Assembly: GCA_038025085.1 (NCBI GenBank)
Contig: CM076140.1
Span: 19,965,501-20,029,500, forward strand
Direction: 5' to 3'
DNA length: 64,000 nucleotides
Source of the DNA: Tetragonia tetragonoides
Taxonomy: Eukaryota; Streptophyta; Magnoliopsida; Caryophyllales; Aizoaceae
The number at the start of each line of letters is the position of its first letter. Position 1 is the first letter of the stretch. Below the pieces are notes generated by a model. That model had not been told where the DNA came from and ran no database searches. It worked only from the letters and a program-made list of their open reading frames with translations. Below, one piece after another: positions 24,062 to 35,097 of the stretch. A program made the translations under genes and the position numbers.

Positions 24062-24077
24062 GAAGCCCCCACTTTGG
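24062..24077 (-). promoter_or_regulatory. Polypurine tract of element E
   Basis: On the minus strand ccaaagtgggggcttc directly precedes the LTR. The same place in element B reads ccaaagtaggggcttc. Confidence 0.65.
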
Positions 24078-24199
24078 CCAAGCTTGTGAAAGCGAAGGTC
24101 AAAGTATTTGCTAAAAATGCCTGCAGTGTGTTTTGAAAAAAATGCTTTATGTTAGAAAGAAAAAAGGGTAGATTCCTGACCGCCTGTGGTCAGGGTTAC

Positions 24200-24412
24200 C
24201 TGCTTTCCGGGTGCCAACGCGATGCTAATTTTAATAGTTTCGTCGTCAAAGAGCGTTGCTTAGCTCTGCTTTGCGGGTGCCAACGTGACGCTAATTTGAA
24301 TAGCCTCAACGTCAAAGAGCGTTGCGTAGCTCTACTTTGCGGGTGCCAACGCGATGCTAATTTTAAAAAGCCTCAACGTCAAAGAGCGTTGCGTAGCTCT
24401 ACTTTAGCAATG
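24200..24412. repeat. About 77-bp tandem repeat in the 3' interior of E
   Basis: Three units contain cgggtgccaacgcgatgcta and caaagagcgttgcgtagctc. The array lies between the LTR and the antisense gene, the same place as the 138-bp array of element B. Confidence 0.88.
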
Positions 24413-24639
24413 CCTTTGTCTTGGAAAATTGTGCCTGCAAAAAATAGATAAAGTGCCTGTGCGTGTGCCTGTGCCTGCGAAAATTAGAGAATATGCCTGT
24501 GCCTGCGAAAAATAGATAAAACCGGGTCCCAAGGATAGGAAACCGTGTTGCGGGGGCAAAAGAGTCATTTTAGGTGACATGTCCGTATCTCCCGGGCTTC
24601 TAACAGTCGAGAAAGGCAATCCCGCGCGGAATTTGAACC

Positions 24640-24850
24640 TGCGGGCCCGCCCCGTAAGAGGCGGAAGAGAAAATGGGTTTAGCGGCCATGCGCAGGGCCG
24701 TTGAGCGCTGGGCGGCCTTATCGGGCCCGCTCAGCGGCTCATCTGACGAAGCGAAGGTGCTGTGGGCAGCCGCCCGGCCTAGCGCTATAGCCGCCGGGGC
24801 CAGCAGCTGGGCCGCTGAGCCTGGGCGGCCTTGAACCGGGCCGGTTCAAT
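24640..24850 (+). promoter_or_regulatory. GC-rich palindromic cluster upstream of the antisense gene in E
   Basis: A dense run of words such as agcggcc, ggccgctgagc and gcggcctt precedes the plus-strand gene by about 300 bp. It is similar in composition to the cluster in the LTR of the same element (23565-23755). It probably belongs to the promoter of the antisense gene. Confidence 0.5.
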
Positions 24851-25149
24851 GGCGCGGTTTGGGTTTAATTGGGAGAGAGCCGAATTTTGGGTCATTTCTT
24901 CCCCAAAATTTTGAGTCTCTCTCTCTCTACCTCCATTGTTGCCCAAACTTCATTTCTTGCTCAAATTTGCTCCTTTTTGCTTGCATTTGCTTGCTTTTGC
25001 ATAATCTTTGCATAATTTGAAGCTTATTTGTGATTTCTCACAAATTTGGGGTGAATTTGAGAGTGAGTTTTTAAAACCCTTGGAGAGAGAAAATCCGAAA
25101 ATCCTCCATCTTTGCTTGTTGTTCTTGCTTGCTTGTTCATCCTTCTTCC

Positions 25150-26636
25150 ATGGCTCCAAGATTGGCAAAGAAGAGGAGTAGGAGGACCGAGGTGCGAGAG
25201 GAGGTCCAGGAAATCGATATTTTCACCAAGGCTTTTCCATCTCATGTGAAGCCTTCAAAGAGGAAGCCTAATGTGGCTTTTCCTCAAGATCGACACACCC
25301 GGTCAGATAGGATGCCCGACATTGTTTGGGATTGATCGGAGTTGCTTTTCCGACCGGCAACTCATTTGAGCTCACGGGCTTCCAAGTTCGTGGTAAGTCT
25401 TCAAGCCTTTGAATTCATAGTTTTTATGCATTTCATTTTATGTTTATGTGCTTTGCCTTGAGTAGAATTTGTGTAGAAATTGTATGCAATTGTCAAGTTT
25501 GTAGCGCATGTGATCTTGCGCGGCTTGAATGAACTTAGAAGCATGCCTAGGATCGAACATTTGATTGAAATGTGAATCTAAGAGGTTACAAATTTGATCA
25601 TAGGAACCCGATGGGAATTTGAAGGCCCATGGAAACTATGGCTCTTCGATTAAGCTTTATAAAATCTTGCCCAAAGAGGTGCAAGATGCGGTCTTGAATG
25701 CGGTGTTTGGACCCCTTTTGAAAGTGGCGGACTCGGTTGAGCGAGTCAAGAGGTGTATTGTCCGTTTATCCTTGGAGCGTTTTTGGGACACTACCAATAC
25801 TTTCCATTTCCCTAATAGGGAGATGATGATCACTCCTTCGGAGTTTGCTATGTTGACCGGGGTACCTTGCGTGGGTACGCCCATTGTCTATGACATTTCC
25901 ATTTGGAAACGTAAGGCGGAGATGGTGGAGCTTTTTGGTCCTTGGGGAAACACTTGGGGTCACCACTTCCATTCTTACAGTGAGCTTTTTACTGCTTTGA
26001 AAGACCCGAGGTATAAGAGGAATACCTCGGTGGAGCAAAAGGTGAGGATGTTTATCCCCTACCTCCTTGCCACCACCATCTTTGGTGACAAAGGGGAGCG
26101 TATTCATGCCATCTACCTCCCGAACCTGCTGGGCTGGGAGAGAGTGAGAGAGTACAACTGGGGGTTGCCAGGCTACGCCAACCTCTTGAGATGCATGCGG
26201 TTTGCTTGTCGCATGAATGATGAAGGGTACAAGCCATCGACTCTTCCTCCTGTGAGCTTATGCGGCTTTTGGAAGGTGTTGCAGGTGAGTTTTCTCTTTG
26301 TATTCGCTTTTCGTGATTTGCATGATTTAAGTGTGCGGTGCTTAATTTCATGTTTTGATGTAGCCCTGGTTTTTTGAGCATTTTTCTGACATGGCGCCTA
26401 CGGGCTGGGAGTTAGACTTCCCGGTTTGTAGGGCATGGTGTCATAGGGGTCCTGCGCCTCTGCAGACTCTCCAGCAGTATAGGGAGGCCCTCTTGCGCTT
26501 GGACTGACACAAGGTAACGTAATATTTGTTCTTTGTTGCATGTATTGTATTTCTTGGTGTTGAAATATCTTATGTTGCATGCTTGCGTAGATTGACTACT
26601 TTCCATTGCAATCAATGTGGTGCGGGACATCAAAAA
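25150..26636 (+). pseudogene. Antisense plant mobile domain (PMD) gene of element E, 5' four exons
   Basis: Inferred exons are 25150-25392, 25604-26284, 26364-26513 and 26591 to about 26636, with GT-AG introns. Exon 1 starts MAPRLAKKRSRR, a basic and possibly nuclear-targeting start. Exon 2 carries the plant mobile domain: LSLERFWDTTNTFHFP, MMITPSEFAMLTGVPC, EYNWGLPGYANLLRC. Exon 3 starts PWFFEHFSDMAP. In-frame TGA codons in exon 1 (25333-25335) and exon 3, and loss of everything after exon 4, show it is broken. The domain is shared with host proteins MAIN and MAIL1, which act in gene silencing and genome stability, and is also found in transposons. Its exon order and intron sites match aORF2 of element B, so the gene is common to these elements. 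Confidence 0.72.
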
Positions 26637-27128
26637 GGTAATTATCCCTACCAATACCACCATAATTTCTCTTAACACATAACCATGGTTCTTCGAATGG
26701 AAGAGTTTGGACGAGGGCGTGAACTTGCCAAATTTCCTTAGTAATAGACTCATCAGTATCTTGGTGGAAGCGTAAGTAGTCAAGACATGCCTGGTGGAAA
26801 CGATCAACGTAATCCGGTATATACTCATTTTCCAGAGGTCACAAGGTGTAGGTGTGGTACATTCTCGGGATTGAAGTTCATGAAGGGGAGGTTCATCTAT
26901 TCACATAGTTGTTAGCACATAAACACGGTTAGCTTATAATATACCTTCACATGTAACACCAAGTCATTTTTAATCCAATAATCACATAGCACAAGAAACA
27001 CTCAGCACACATATAACTCTTTCAATACCAATCATCCCACTCTTAGGCTCACTCGACTTTTCCAGATTTTAGCCTTTTTTTTTTCTTTTATTTATAAATT
27101 CAGATTTATTGCTGCTTTGATAGCACTC
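26637..27128 (-). other. Unidentified fragment with short minus-strand frame
   Basis: On the minus strand around 26620-26840 one frame reads YIPDYVDRFHQACLDYLRF and EPWLCVKRNYGG before a stop, with no family recognised. At 27114-27125 the minus strand reads TGCTATCAAAGC, two mismatches from an initiator tRNA-Met primer site. It sits three bases before a possible LTR end at 27129. The fragment may be the gag side of an old minus-strand retroelement. Confidence 0.35.
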
Positions 27129-27311
27129 TGTAAAACCCCGAAAATTAAGCCTGCGTAACAGCAGTATAATATTTCTTTCGCAACGAGATACGCAAGATTA
27201 ACCTTTGGAGAGTTACCGTCGTGCTTGCCGATTAGGCAAACACAAGGCTAAAAATAGTATCAATTCACTAATAATAACCCAAACTTAGCTTAATTTACAT
27301 CATTACCATAA

Positions 27312-28475
27312 GGAAAATTGACTGTCAATAATCCAAAATTTCGCTTATCCGCCCAAAATACTCCCAAATTTGCTTTGCTTCCCAAATAATCCCAAGTTTT
27401 GACTGATCCGCCCATATACTACTTTAATTGACAACGGTGTTATCACACCGTTAAGTGTCGTTTACACCTCTACTTCCCTTGTTTCGTTCAACATTCTCCC
27501 CCTCTCTCTTCCTTTTGAATACCACCATTAACAGCGACAGAGCTCCGATGAGACCATGGCTAACTGATACAGCCGTAGTTTGGACTCAATTTGCGAACTG
27601 AAATAACACCCTAGCACTATGACATCAAAAACTCATCCTTAAGATAGAGAGCCTTCGCTTTATCCCCCCCCCCCCCTTTTCTTATTCTTTATCCAAAATT
27701 TTCAATGTCAATTCTCAACCACCATTGCTACATTAATCCGTGCCAGCCCCAAATCTTTTGACTCAATTTGAGAAAGTTTGAGTAAAGGTAGAAAAAGGAA
27801 AAGAAAGAAAAAAATGATGAAGAAGAAAGGTGGGAAATATGTTTCCTGGTTTAACTTCATTTCTCTGTCTATACTAAACCCCAAATTCACAGTACCATGT
27901 CAATTTCTCTTTCCCCCTGATCACACCAACCAGACACATACAAAAATACGAAAAAAAGAAAGAAAGAAAGAAAATAAGAAATGGGTTTGCCATAATTTGG
28001 TACTTCTTCAATTTGCTACTCAAGTACTTTTGCGTTTTATATTGGAGGAATTTCGAGAATTTGGAGGTGAGAGATTGAGAGGTATGGTAGGCAGTGGTAA
28101 TGAGATTGCAAGGAGAGAGAAATTGAGGGGGGGAGAAGGTCTGGAGGTGCTTGCTGCTAGGTCTCCAGCGGTGGCGATCCTTGTGGTGGTCTAGGTGTGG
28201 TGGTGACGGTGGTTATCCAAGGTGGTGGGAGGTGGTCGATGGGTGGTGGTGTATGTTGATGAGGGAAAGGGATTTGGGTTTAAAGTGGGTTTGCAGTAGT
28301 TAAAACGTGCAATCATCAACCGAAGTAAACACCGTTAACAAAAGTTTAACACCGTCTTTATTTAGAGTATTATGGGCGGATGGGTCAAAACTTGAGATTA
28401 TTTGGGAGGCAAAGCAAACTTGGGAGTATTTTGGGCGAAGGGGCCAAACTTTGGATTATTGACATCTAATTTTCC
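27312..28475. mobile_element. Non-autonomous Mutator-like element (MULE), 1.16 kb
   Basis: The terminal inverted repeats are about 150 bp. The left arm is ggaaaattgactgtcaataa... (27312-27460). The right arm is its imperfect complement, ending ...gacatctaattttcc (28475). Both contain cgcccaaaatactccca, the word caaataatc and a region of cggtgtta. The element is bracketed by perfect 9-bp duplications TTACCATAA (27303-27311 and 28476-28484), diagnostic of Mutator-type transposition. The interior has no transposase. Its longest frame (27778-28194) is low-complexity Lys/Arg-rich and is not believed to be a gene. A captured host fragment is possible. Confidence 0.88.
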
Positions 28476-28484
28476 TTACCATAA

Positions 28485-28982
28485 TCAAGTCTCTTTAAAA
28501 CAAATTTAAGAGTAGTAGTTGTATAATTACATAAAGTAGTACTATTCCATTAGCTAAATGTCTAAACCAAAATACTAGACATATGATCGTGATCGTACTC
28601 ATGACTCCAAATCTTCTCTAATCCTCCATGCCCAAAATCTGCACTTAGAAAATTCCATTAAAAGAAAGAAAACATAGGAACACAGAGAAAAAAAAAAAAA
28701 GAAAATCAGCATAAATGCTTGTAAATACACCCCATGATTAATCGCAGCTGTAATTCAATCAAATAAAAGTAGAAGCGTTTAGTAGTGTGAGGTTCAAGAT
28801 ATTCTTGGTTTTGGCTCTGTCCAAGGTCGGATGTCAGCATCAAAGCGTTAGGACAATCTAATGACCAAGGATCATCAATAAGCAACAACAATAAGAATTT
28901 AGATCAATAAGGTAGAAATTTTACAATAAATGGTTGATTAAACAAAGTTGGTATATTACCTTAATACTTAGCAAGTGCAAGA
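28485..28982. other. AT-rich DNA between the MULE and element B
   Basis: No gene is supported. This is pre-insertion flanking DNA of element B. It ends in actag (28983-28987), the left target duplication. Confidence 0.5.
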
Positions 28983-28987
28983 ACTAG

Positions 28988-30521
28988 TGTAGACACCAAA
29001 AATTGTGTCTATAATAAGTCCCCGTAAAAACCGAATGATGAAAGGATTGGATTTTGCTCGAACTTAGGTTGCGAGAATAATTGCTCTGATGATTAGCCCA
29101 GTTCATTTGAAATAACCAGTGGAAGCCTTTTGTATAGGTGATCCAAACCAGTTGGACGCAATTCAATTGGAGTCCAAAGCTGAGAGATAGGCCTCTTTGA
29201 ACCTAAGGGCCCGAATGGGAACCCAAACCCATGAGTCAACCCTTGGTCAAACAAGGAAACTCAGTCAATCCCGCGTGGACCCCCTCGGAAGAGCCTCCCC
29301 CGCGTGAAAAGTACGGCAGGCGCCTATGCAGGCACGTCGCTCCAAGTCCAAGCGGCCACGCTTGAGTTCAAATGGTGGCCGCCAGGACAAGCGGCTGTGC
29401 CGCTTGCCAAGCGGTTTGACCGCTTGTCCAGCCAGCTCAGCCACTTGGCCTAGATGAATGGTCGCCTGGACCTTTTCTCGGGAACGGCGAATTCAAGGCC
29501 CATCTCGATTTTCGTGCCAAACCCTGGCAGCTCCCCTCTTCTATTTAAACAAACCTTAGGGTTCAGTTAAAGGGGTTGGTCTTTTGGTTGGCAGTTTCTC
29601 TCTCAAGTTGGGAATTCTAGAGGTTCTCTCTCTCTCTCTAAAAATTAAACCATAAATTCTGATTCTACTCCTTCTTTAAGTTAGCCCTAGCACCACAAAA
29701 TAAACCTTCACACTTCATCAAGAGCATGAATTCAAGCACTATAACCCAATAAGTTCATTGTGAGCATCCAGGTAATCCAACCTGAGGGTTTTCAATAAAT
29801 CTTTATATTGCTTGTTATTACTAACGATTTTGGTTTATGTGATATGTACTTGCATGACGCGTTTTGAACAAAAGGGCTTGTATTAAGCCTAATTAATGGA
29901 TGAATGAATGTTGTTTTAGTTCTGTTATTTATTGCTTCTTATGATTAAATTATGCTTTGTTTGTGCATTGGTGGATGAAATTATTGGTTTGTCTTCTAAC
30001 TTGCGGGTTTAGGCATGTTTATCGTTTTTTTAGCAATAAAAGCATGTAATTTGATAAATTGTTAAAAGTAGTCACACTAATAATGCTTGTTCAACCCATA
30101 AGTTAAAACTAGGAATTTGGACAAATTGAACCTTGTTTGGAACCGTAGCATTAATAATTATATTGAATCGATTAGTAAAGGTCGTTGTTGTCGCGAGTTG
30201 GGTGCCTAACACTTTCCTAGTTTGTACTCACGCCCCCGAACTCATTTATGAAGTTAATTTCCCCAATAGGGATTGGGGTGCACAGGAATTCAGTTGACGT
30301 CTTTCTAGACTATCGACTTGTTTCCAAGGTTTCCAAATTATCTTAAATTTGGTGGCGACTTCCGACAATTTTAATCATGTCCTTAGTGCAAAAGGAAAAT
30401 CTTAATGTGCATTCACACTCAAAGGTTCACGAAAACCCGAACGACCGCGCTCTCCCAGGCTGCCTGGAAACCCGAAGGAAGATAGGGGGCGAAAAAGGGG
30501 AGAAAAATACGGTAGCCTACA
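28988..30521 (+). repeat. 5' LTR of element B
   Basis: 1534 bp. The palindromic cluster (arms like aagcgg/ccgctt) is at 29340-29470, and the TATA box, ctatttaaac, is at 29541-29550. The conserved ccaacctgagggttttcaa block is near 29780. Compared with the 3' LTR it lacks one palindrome unit (about 22 bp) in the cluster. Confidence 0.93.
29335..29475. repeat. AGCGG/CCGCT palindrome cluster in the 5' LTR of B
   Basis: Consecutive palindrome-like words, for example agcggctgtgccgct and aagcggtttgaccgctt, sit about 70 bp upstream of the TATA box. The same kind of cluster occurs in the 3' LTR (51870-52000), in the LTR of D (54905-55000) and upstream of both antisense genes. Confidence 0.8.
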
Positions 30522-30522
30522 G

Positions 30523-30540
30523 TGGCGACTTCACTGGGAA
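30523..30540 (+). promoter_or_regulatory. Primer-binding site of element B, tRNA-Arg type
   Basis: tggcgacttcactgggaa starts one base after the LTR. It matches the tRNA-Arg-type site of elements A and D, with one G missing from the run. Confidence 0.7.
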
Positions 30541-31573
30541 CATGATTAAGAGGGTGTAACTTGAAAATCGATTCATTATCATTATTTTTGCTTGGTTCAC
30601 TACCTTGAGTGTTCTTATTATTATTTTGTGACTTGTCATTCATCTATTAATTTGCATTCATGTGCATGCGCTTGCGCGACTTTCGAGCTTGTTTTTACAA
30701 GTTCAAACTAGTTTTTAGCCAATGGAATGTGGTGAAGTGCCTTGGTGAGAATCCACACGATTCTTCTTTGCCAAGAAACATGGATCCCTCCACCTCATGT
30801 ACCTTCCTACGCATTCGTCCATTCGACGAGTAGGATAATTAGAATGCCTCACATAGTCTCGCATCCCGCGGATTGTAATAAATTCTTGATCATGAGTACC
30901 TTTTGCCAAAACCCTTAAGCCTACCCCATTGCATGAACTAGAACCAATGTTTTAGGTTGAAACTCAGTCCCATGTCCAAGCTAGATTTTCATAATTATGT
31001 CATTTGCGTTGTTGTGCTGTTTGCCCATATGTGAATGCAATCTTTGCGTAGTCTTTTTGGTCGTCATAGAATATTAGGTTAGACCCCAACTAGGAACTTT
31101 TTCTTTTTTTTTTGAGTCTAGATTTGTCTTAAGGTTGAGTCTAGAATCTTTATTTTTAGGAAACAATATCCCTGAATGTTCAATATGATCCTCGTTACCT
31201 TAGGAAAGATTTTAATGCTTTATTCTTTCCTTTTATTTAGGTAGTGAGTCTAGGCCAAAAGATCTCGATAATATCTCTCCCCACTCTTTTTAGTCAAGAG
31301 TATAATATCTTTTGCTTTATCCCATATTGAGTCTCGATAATATCTCTCCCCTCTCCTTTTAGTCAAGAGTATAATATCTTTTACTTTATCCCATATTGAG
31401 TCGAGATAATATCTCTCCCCTCTCCTTTTAGTCAAGAGTATAATATCTTTTGTCTTTCTTTTCCCGTGTCGAGATCTTTTGACCTAAACCCATTACTTAG
31501 TCCCCAAGGGTAACTATGTTGATAGAATATTCTAGATAGGAATTTCCCATCTTTGTCTTAATATTTTTATTTT
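30541..31573 (+). other. Leader region of element B with 69-bp repeats
   Basis: Untranslated leader between primer site and gag. Three 69-bp units containing gataatatctctcccctctc lie at about 31258-31455. The equivalent region of D has eight units. No extra 5' gene like the ORF1 of some Ogre elements is seen here. Confidence 0.65.
31258..31455. repeat. 69-bp tandem repeat, three copies (element B leader)
   Basis: Units share gtcgagataatatctctccc and tcaagagtataatatctttt. Because 69 is a multiple of three, the minus strand stays open through the array (repeated RRGERYY and DSIWDKAKDIILL). That is more likely a by-product than a gene. Confidence 0.88.
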
Positions 31574-31786
31574 GTGGAACTTGTTAGTCTTTCCGTTTCT
31601 AAGTCTTATCCGCTGTCCAGGATTGGGAAGAAAACAGTCGGTCCAAAAAGTTGGGAACGCGATCATAGTAATCAACATCTAGTTAGGAAGCTTGTATTGG
31701 AATCTCCCCCTCCGAGAAAAGCTAGGTCTGACGCAGTATTTGTTACTCCCCCTCCATATCGACCACCTTGTTCTAAGTCGATCAAA

Positions 31787-32643
31787 ATGGCCGAAGATGA
31801 CATACCACCTAACACTACTGATGAGATGTTGGTTGAAATGATGAAAATGTTGGAAACCATGGGAAACCGTGTGACATGGATAGAAAGCAAGGTTAAGGAA
31901 ACTGACCCTTTCAACCAAGATGATCCTCCACCTCGAGATGACAAAGTAGAAGAGCTAAGTGCTCAAATTAAGAACCTTGAGTTGGCTCTAATTCAAAACA
32001 AGATCATAAGTGACTACATGATCAATGCTGAAGGATATTCCTCTCACATCAAGGGGAAGCTCCCACAAAAGTTCTCTATGCCTGATGTCCCCACCTTCAA
32101 AGGGACCGACGATCCAAAAGATCACATAAGGGCTTTCACTACCGCAATGGGCCTAAGAGGAGTGGACCCTGACCTCTATATTTACCTTTTCTCACAACCT
32201 TGGACCCCACTGTTAGGGCATGGTTTTTCAAGCTTGAGCCCAATCAGATTCAAGAATGGAATAAAGTGTCTAGCTTATTCCTCACTAGGCATGCCGAAAA
32301 TTTCATCCAACCAACTACCATGAGAGAGTTGGAAGCAATAACGCAAGGTGAAAATGAAAGCTTCACTGACTTTGTTAAGAAATGGAGAACTAAAGTGGCC
32401 GAAATGCTCGACCGTCCATCCGAGGAAGAGCAAATTCGGAAACTCATCAAGAGCCTACAACCTCCTTACTTGAATCCTCTCAAATACCAAGCATTTACTT
32501 CATACACACAACTCAATAGTGTGGGATTGCTCATAGAGGACGATCAAGCACTTAAAAAGGAGAAAAGCAAGGATTTCTTCAACAAAGGTACTTATAACTC
32601 GAACTACAAGAAGAACCCCAATTCGGGAAACTCTTCCAATTAG
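31787..32643 (+). pseudogene. Gag capsid of element B, frameshifted
   Basis: The first ATG in frame is at 31787 (MAEDDIPPNTTDEMLVEM). Upstream codons from 31574 are open but start with GTG. The capsid region runs KGKLPQKFSMPDVPTFKG, AFTTAMGLRGVD, then a one-base deletion near 32197 (acaacc here, acaaacc in D) shifts the frame. It continues from 32200 as DPTVRAWFFKLEP, FTDFVKKWRTKVAEML and GLLIEDDQALKKEKSKDFF. A TAG at 32641-32643 interrupts where D reads AAG. Gag forms the particle that packages the element RNA. A coiled-coil-like stretch (DDKVEELSAQIKNLELAL) precedes the capsid core. Confidence 0.82.
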
Positions 32644-34314
32644 GTTAATGAAGTCAATGCTGTCTACGACAAACCGCAAAGGCAATACACCCCATTGGGC
32701 ATGACCTATGCTAAAGCTTTGAAAAAGCTTGTCAAGAATGACTATCTCAATGTCGTGGGTCCCACTCCGGATCTTGATATCAAAAAGAGAAGCCCATCAT
32801 GGAATCCTAATCTTTATTGCAAATTTCATAGAGGAAAAGGACATGATACCGAGAAGTGTTGGACACTCAAGAATAAAATCCAGGATCTCTTTGACAATGG
32901 GACTATTCCCAAGCCAAAGAATGTTCCCACTCCAAACAACAACACCAATCCTCTAGGTGCGGTTTTCGTCATTACAAATGAAGAGGAAGAAAAGGACCCC
33001 TCTCGCTTGATTGTGCCAATTGGACATTCTATCCCACCATTTAAGCTTGATTCCCTCCACCTAGAGGTAGTTGGACTTTGGGAAAGTGATAGCGACGAGG
33101 AAGATTCTACCCTCCAGATTTCTAAAGCATGGTACGAATCCTCTGATGATGAATCTCCTGAAGTTGAACACCTCACGAGGTCGGGAAGGCACTATATACC
33201 ACCCCATCTCCAAAATAAGGATCCACTACAAAACACAGCTTCAGTTATACCACAAGTGAGAGACTCTCTGCTAGTCCAAAACAAGGACCAAAACCCTCCA
33301 AACGAGGATGATGGCACTACACTACTTAAACAGATTCAAAAGACTAAGGCTGATATCTCCATAAGTCAACTCTTGACTACCTCTCAAGTGTATAGAAATA
33401 CTTTAGTCAAAGCACTTAATCAAACTATGGTTTCCCCCGAAGCTACTTCGGATGACTTAGTCAATCTCCTCACGAAAGAAAATTCTTTGCAAGCAATTGC
33501 ATTCACTAGTGAAGACCTTCCACCCGAAGGAACTCACCACAACAAGGCACTCTACCTAACTTCCATATGTGAGAAGAAACAGGTTCCAATGACTTTAGTA
33601 GACAATAGGTCCACTGTCAACGTTTGTCCCCTGAGGACCGCCCAATGTTTGGGCATAAATGTCAACAACCTCGCGCATGCCGCACAGGGATTGAGGGCCT
33701 ACGACAATTCCAAGCGAAACGTCTTAGGCATATTTTCGGTTAACCTTAACACTGGACAATTTGAGAAAATGGTACAATTCCATGTCATCGACATCCCAGC
33801 TTCATTCAATTTACTCCTAGGACGCCCATGGCTCCATGGATTAAACGCAATAGCTTCAACATTACATCAAAAGGTCAAAATGAGGGTCGGAGGGGTAGTT
33901 CTAGAGGTTAGGGCTGATTCTATGATCGCTAATATTGAAGACACGCTGGTTCTTAAAGTCGAGCACACTGCGCAAGACGAAGAATTCTGGGGCTTTATGA
34001 CTGAAGGTATCGCCGTACTTGTGCAAGACGTAGCTCTTTTCGCACCATATTCCCGCCAACGAATTAATGCCATTCTAAAAAATCAAGGACACTTCCCTGG
34101 CACATCTCTAGGCAAAGATGTCTCCAAACCACTTCCAGTTTGGTCATCCAAAGTCGGAAATAATCTTTTTGGGTTGGGCTATAACCCTACCAAACAGGAA
34201 TTACGGGAATACATTGCTAAAGAAAAGGCGAAAAGAAGGGCCATTAAGGAAAATAAAGTCTATGACATCCCCATGGTACCCTACCCGCACACACTAAACG
34301 GGCAGTTCGTCTAG
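32644..34314 (+). pseudogene. Nucleocapsid and aspartic protease region of element B
   Basis: An open stretch of 539 codons from 32695 starts MGMTYAKALKKLVKND. It carries the Tat-type zinc finger CKFHRGKGHDTEKC (CX2H...HX4C), an acidic linker, then the protease with LVDNRSTVNVCP and LLLGRPWLHGL. The retroviral-type active site is normally D-x-G; here the G of DNGS is R, so protease is probably dead in this copy. D has DNGS at the same place. The region ends at a TAG (34312-34314), after which the same polyprotein continues in frame. Confidence 0.85.
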
Positions 34315-35097
34315 TTTGGAGATCCATTCCCGTATTATGGCTTTCCCGAGCCCTATGTTCTCCCTGTATATGGAATCCAAGTTCCCGGATTCGAAGTCTT
34401 CCAAGATTGCTACGCGCTAGAAGAAACTCCCTTGCCTGTAAGAAGGAGGCTAAACTTTGATTGGGTAGAGGACACACCCAACAACGCTTTGGGTCTATTA
34501 TTTGGAGAAAAGCATCGCCATCTAGAAGATGAGGAGCTCCACAATGTCAATAGCGCAATTCAAGATGCGAACTTTGACCCAACTAAGTTGGTCACTCCAA
34601 ACGAGGGTCAACTCACAAAACAGAAACACACCATAAGTTGGACAGGAGCCAACGGAAAGAAGATCAAGATCACGATCTCTGAAGAATCCAAGCCCGACAC
34701 AGACACTGACTCCGAGCGGACTGAGTCTGATTTTGAAGACGAGTCTAATATAGTAGAGTCGGGTGGTCCACCCAAATCTATGTTTAATTCTATTTGCAAT
34801 TCTAAGGATGTTAATGCCAATAGTAATGGCTCAGTTGATGTTCCAGTTTCCCCTATCAATGAAATGATTACTGATCCTGCTTACTTCTTGGATTACTTAG
34901 TAGCTAATAATTCAAAAGATGAACAAGAATTGCCCAAAGAAGTAACTAAAGCACTATTAGAGCACGAACAAAAGACTTCAATTGTGGAAGAAACAGAATT
35001 AATCAATCTTGCAAACAATCAAGAGCCGCGCCAAGTGCGCATTGGCTTATCGTTAACTCCCAAAGAGCGAGAAATCTTTATAAATCTCTTAAAATAA
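34315..35097 (+). pseudogene. Protease-RT linker region of element B
   Basis: The sequence continues the polyprotein after the TAG: PVYGIQVPGFEVFQD, RRRLNFDWVEDTPNN, a highly acidic Ser/Asp/Glu stretch (TDTDSERTESDFEDES) and HEQKTSIVEETELINL, to a TAA at 35095-35097. This is a Tat-lineage spacer with no known catalytic domain. D carries the same region. Confidence 0.7.

Larger units (their letters stand above)
21271..26636 (-). mobile_element. Gypsy retrotransposon E, 3' part (LTR plus antisense gene)
   Basis: Read on the minus strand, internal DNA is followed by a polypurine tract and then a 2.8-kb LTR ending at 21271. The interior retained here holds a short tandem array and a plus-strand plant-mobile-domain gene, antisense to the element. 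The retained sequence ends near 26636, within the fourth exon of that gene. Gag and pol are not present in the window. Orientation is set by the tract and LTR match to element B (cttc followed by T[A/G]TAGACACC). Confidence 0.7.
27129..28987 (-). mobile_element. Possible old LTR remnant, minus strand, hosting later insertions
   Basis: tgtaaaaccccgaaaatta at 27129 resembles the inverted end of a gypsy/copia LTR (...ggggttttaca) next to the primer-like word. The sequence is split by the Mutator-like element at 27312-28475 and then by element B. It would continue after 53078. No second LTR was found, so the assignment is weak. Confidence 0.3.

Noticed and set aside
27778..28194. 138-codon Lys/Arg-rich frame inside the MULE
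   Set aside because: The composition is low-complexity, there is no known domain, and it lies in a non-autonomous transposon interior.
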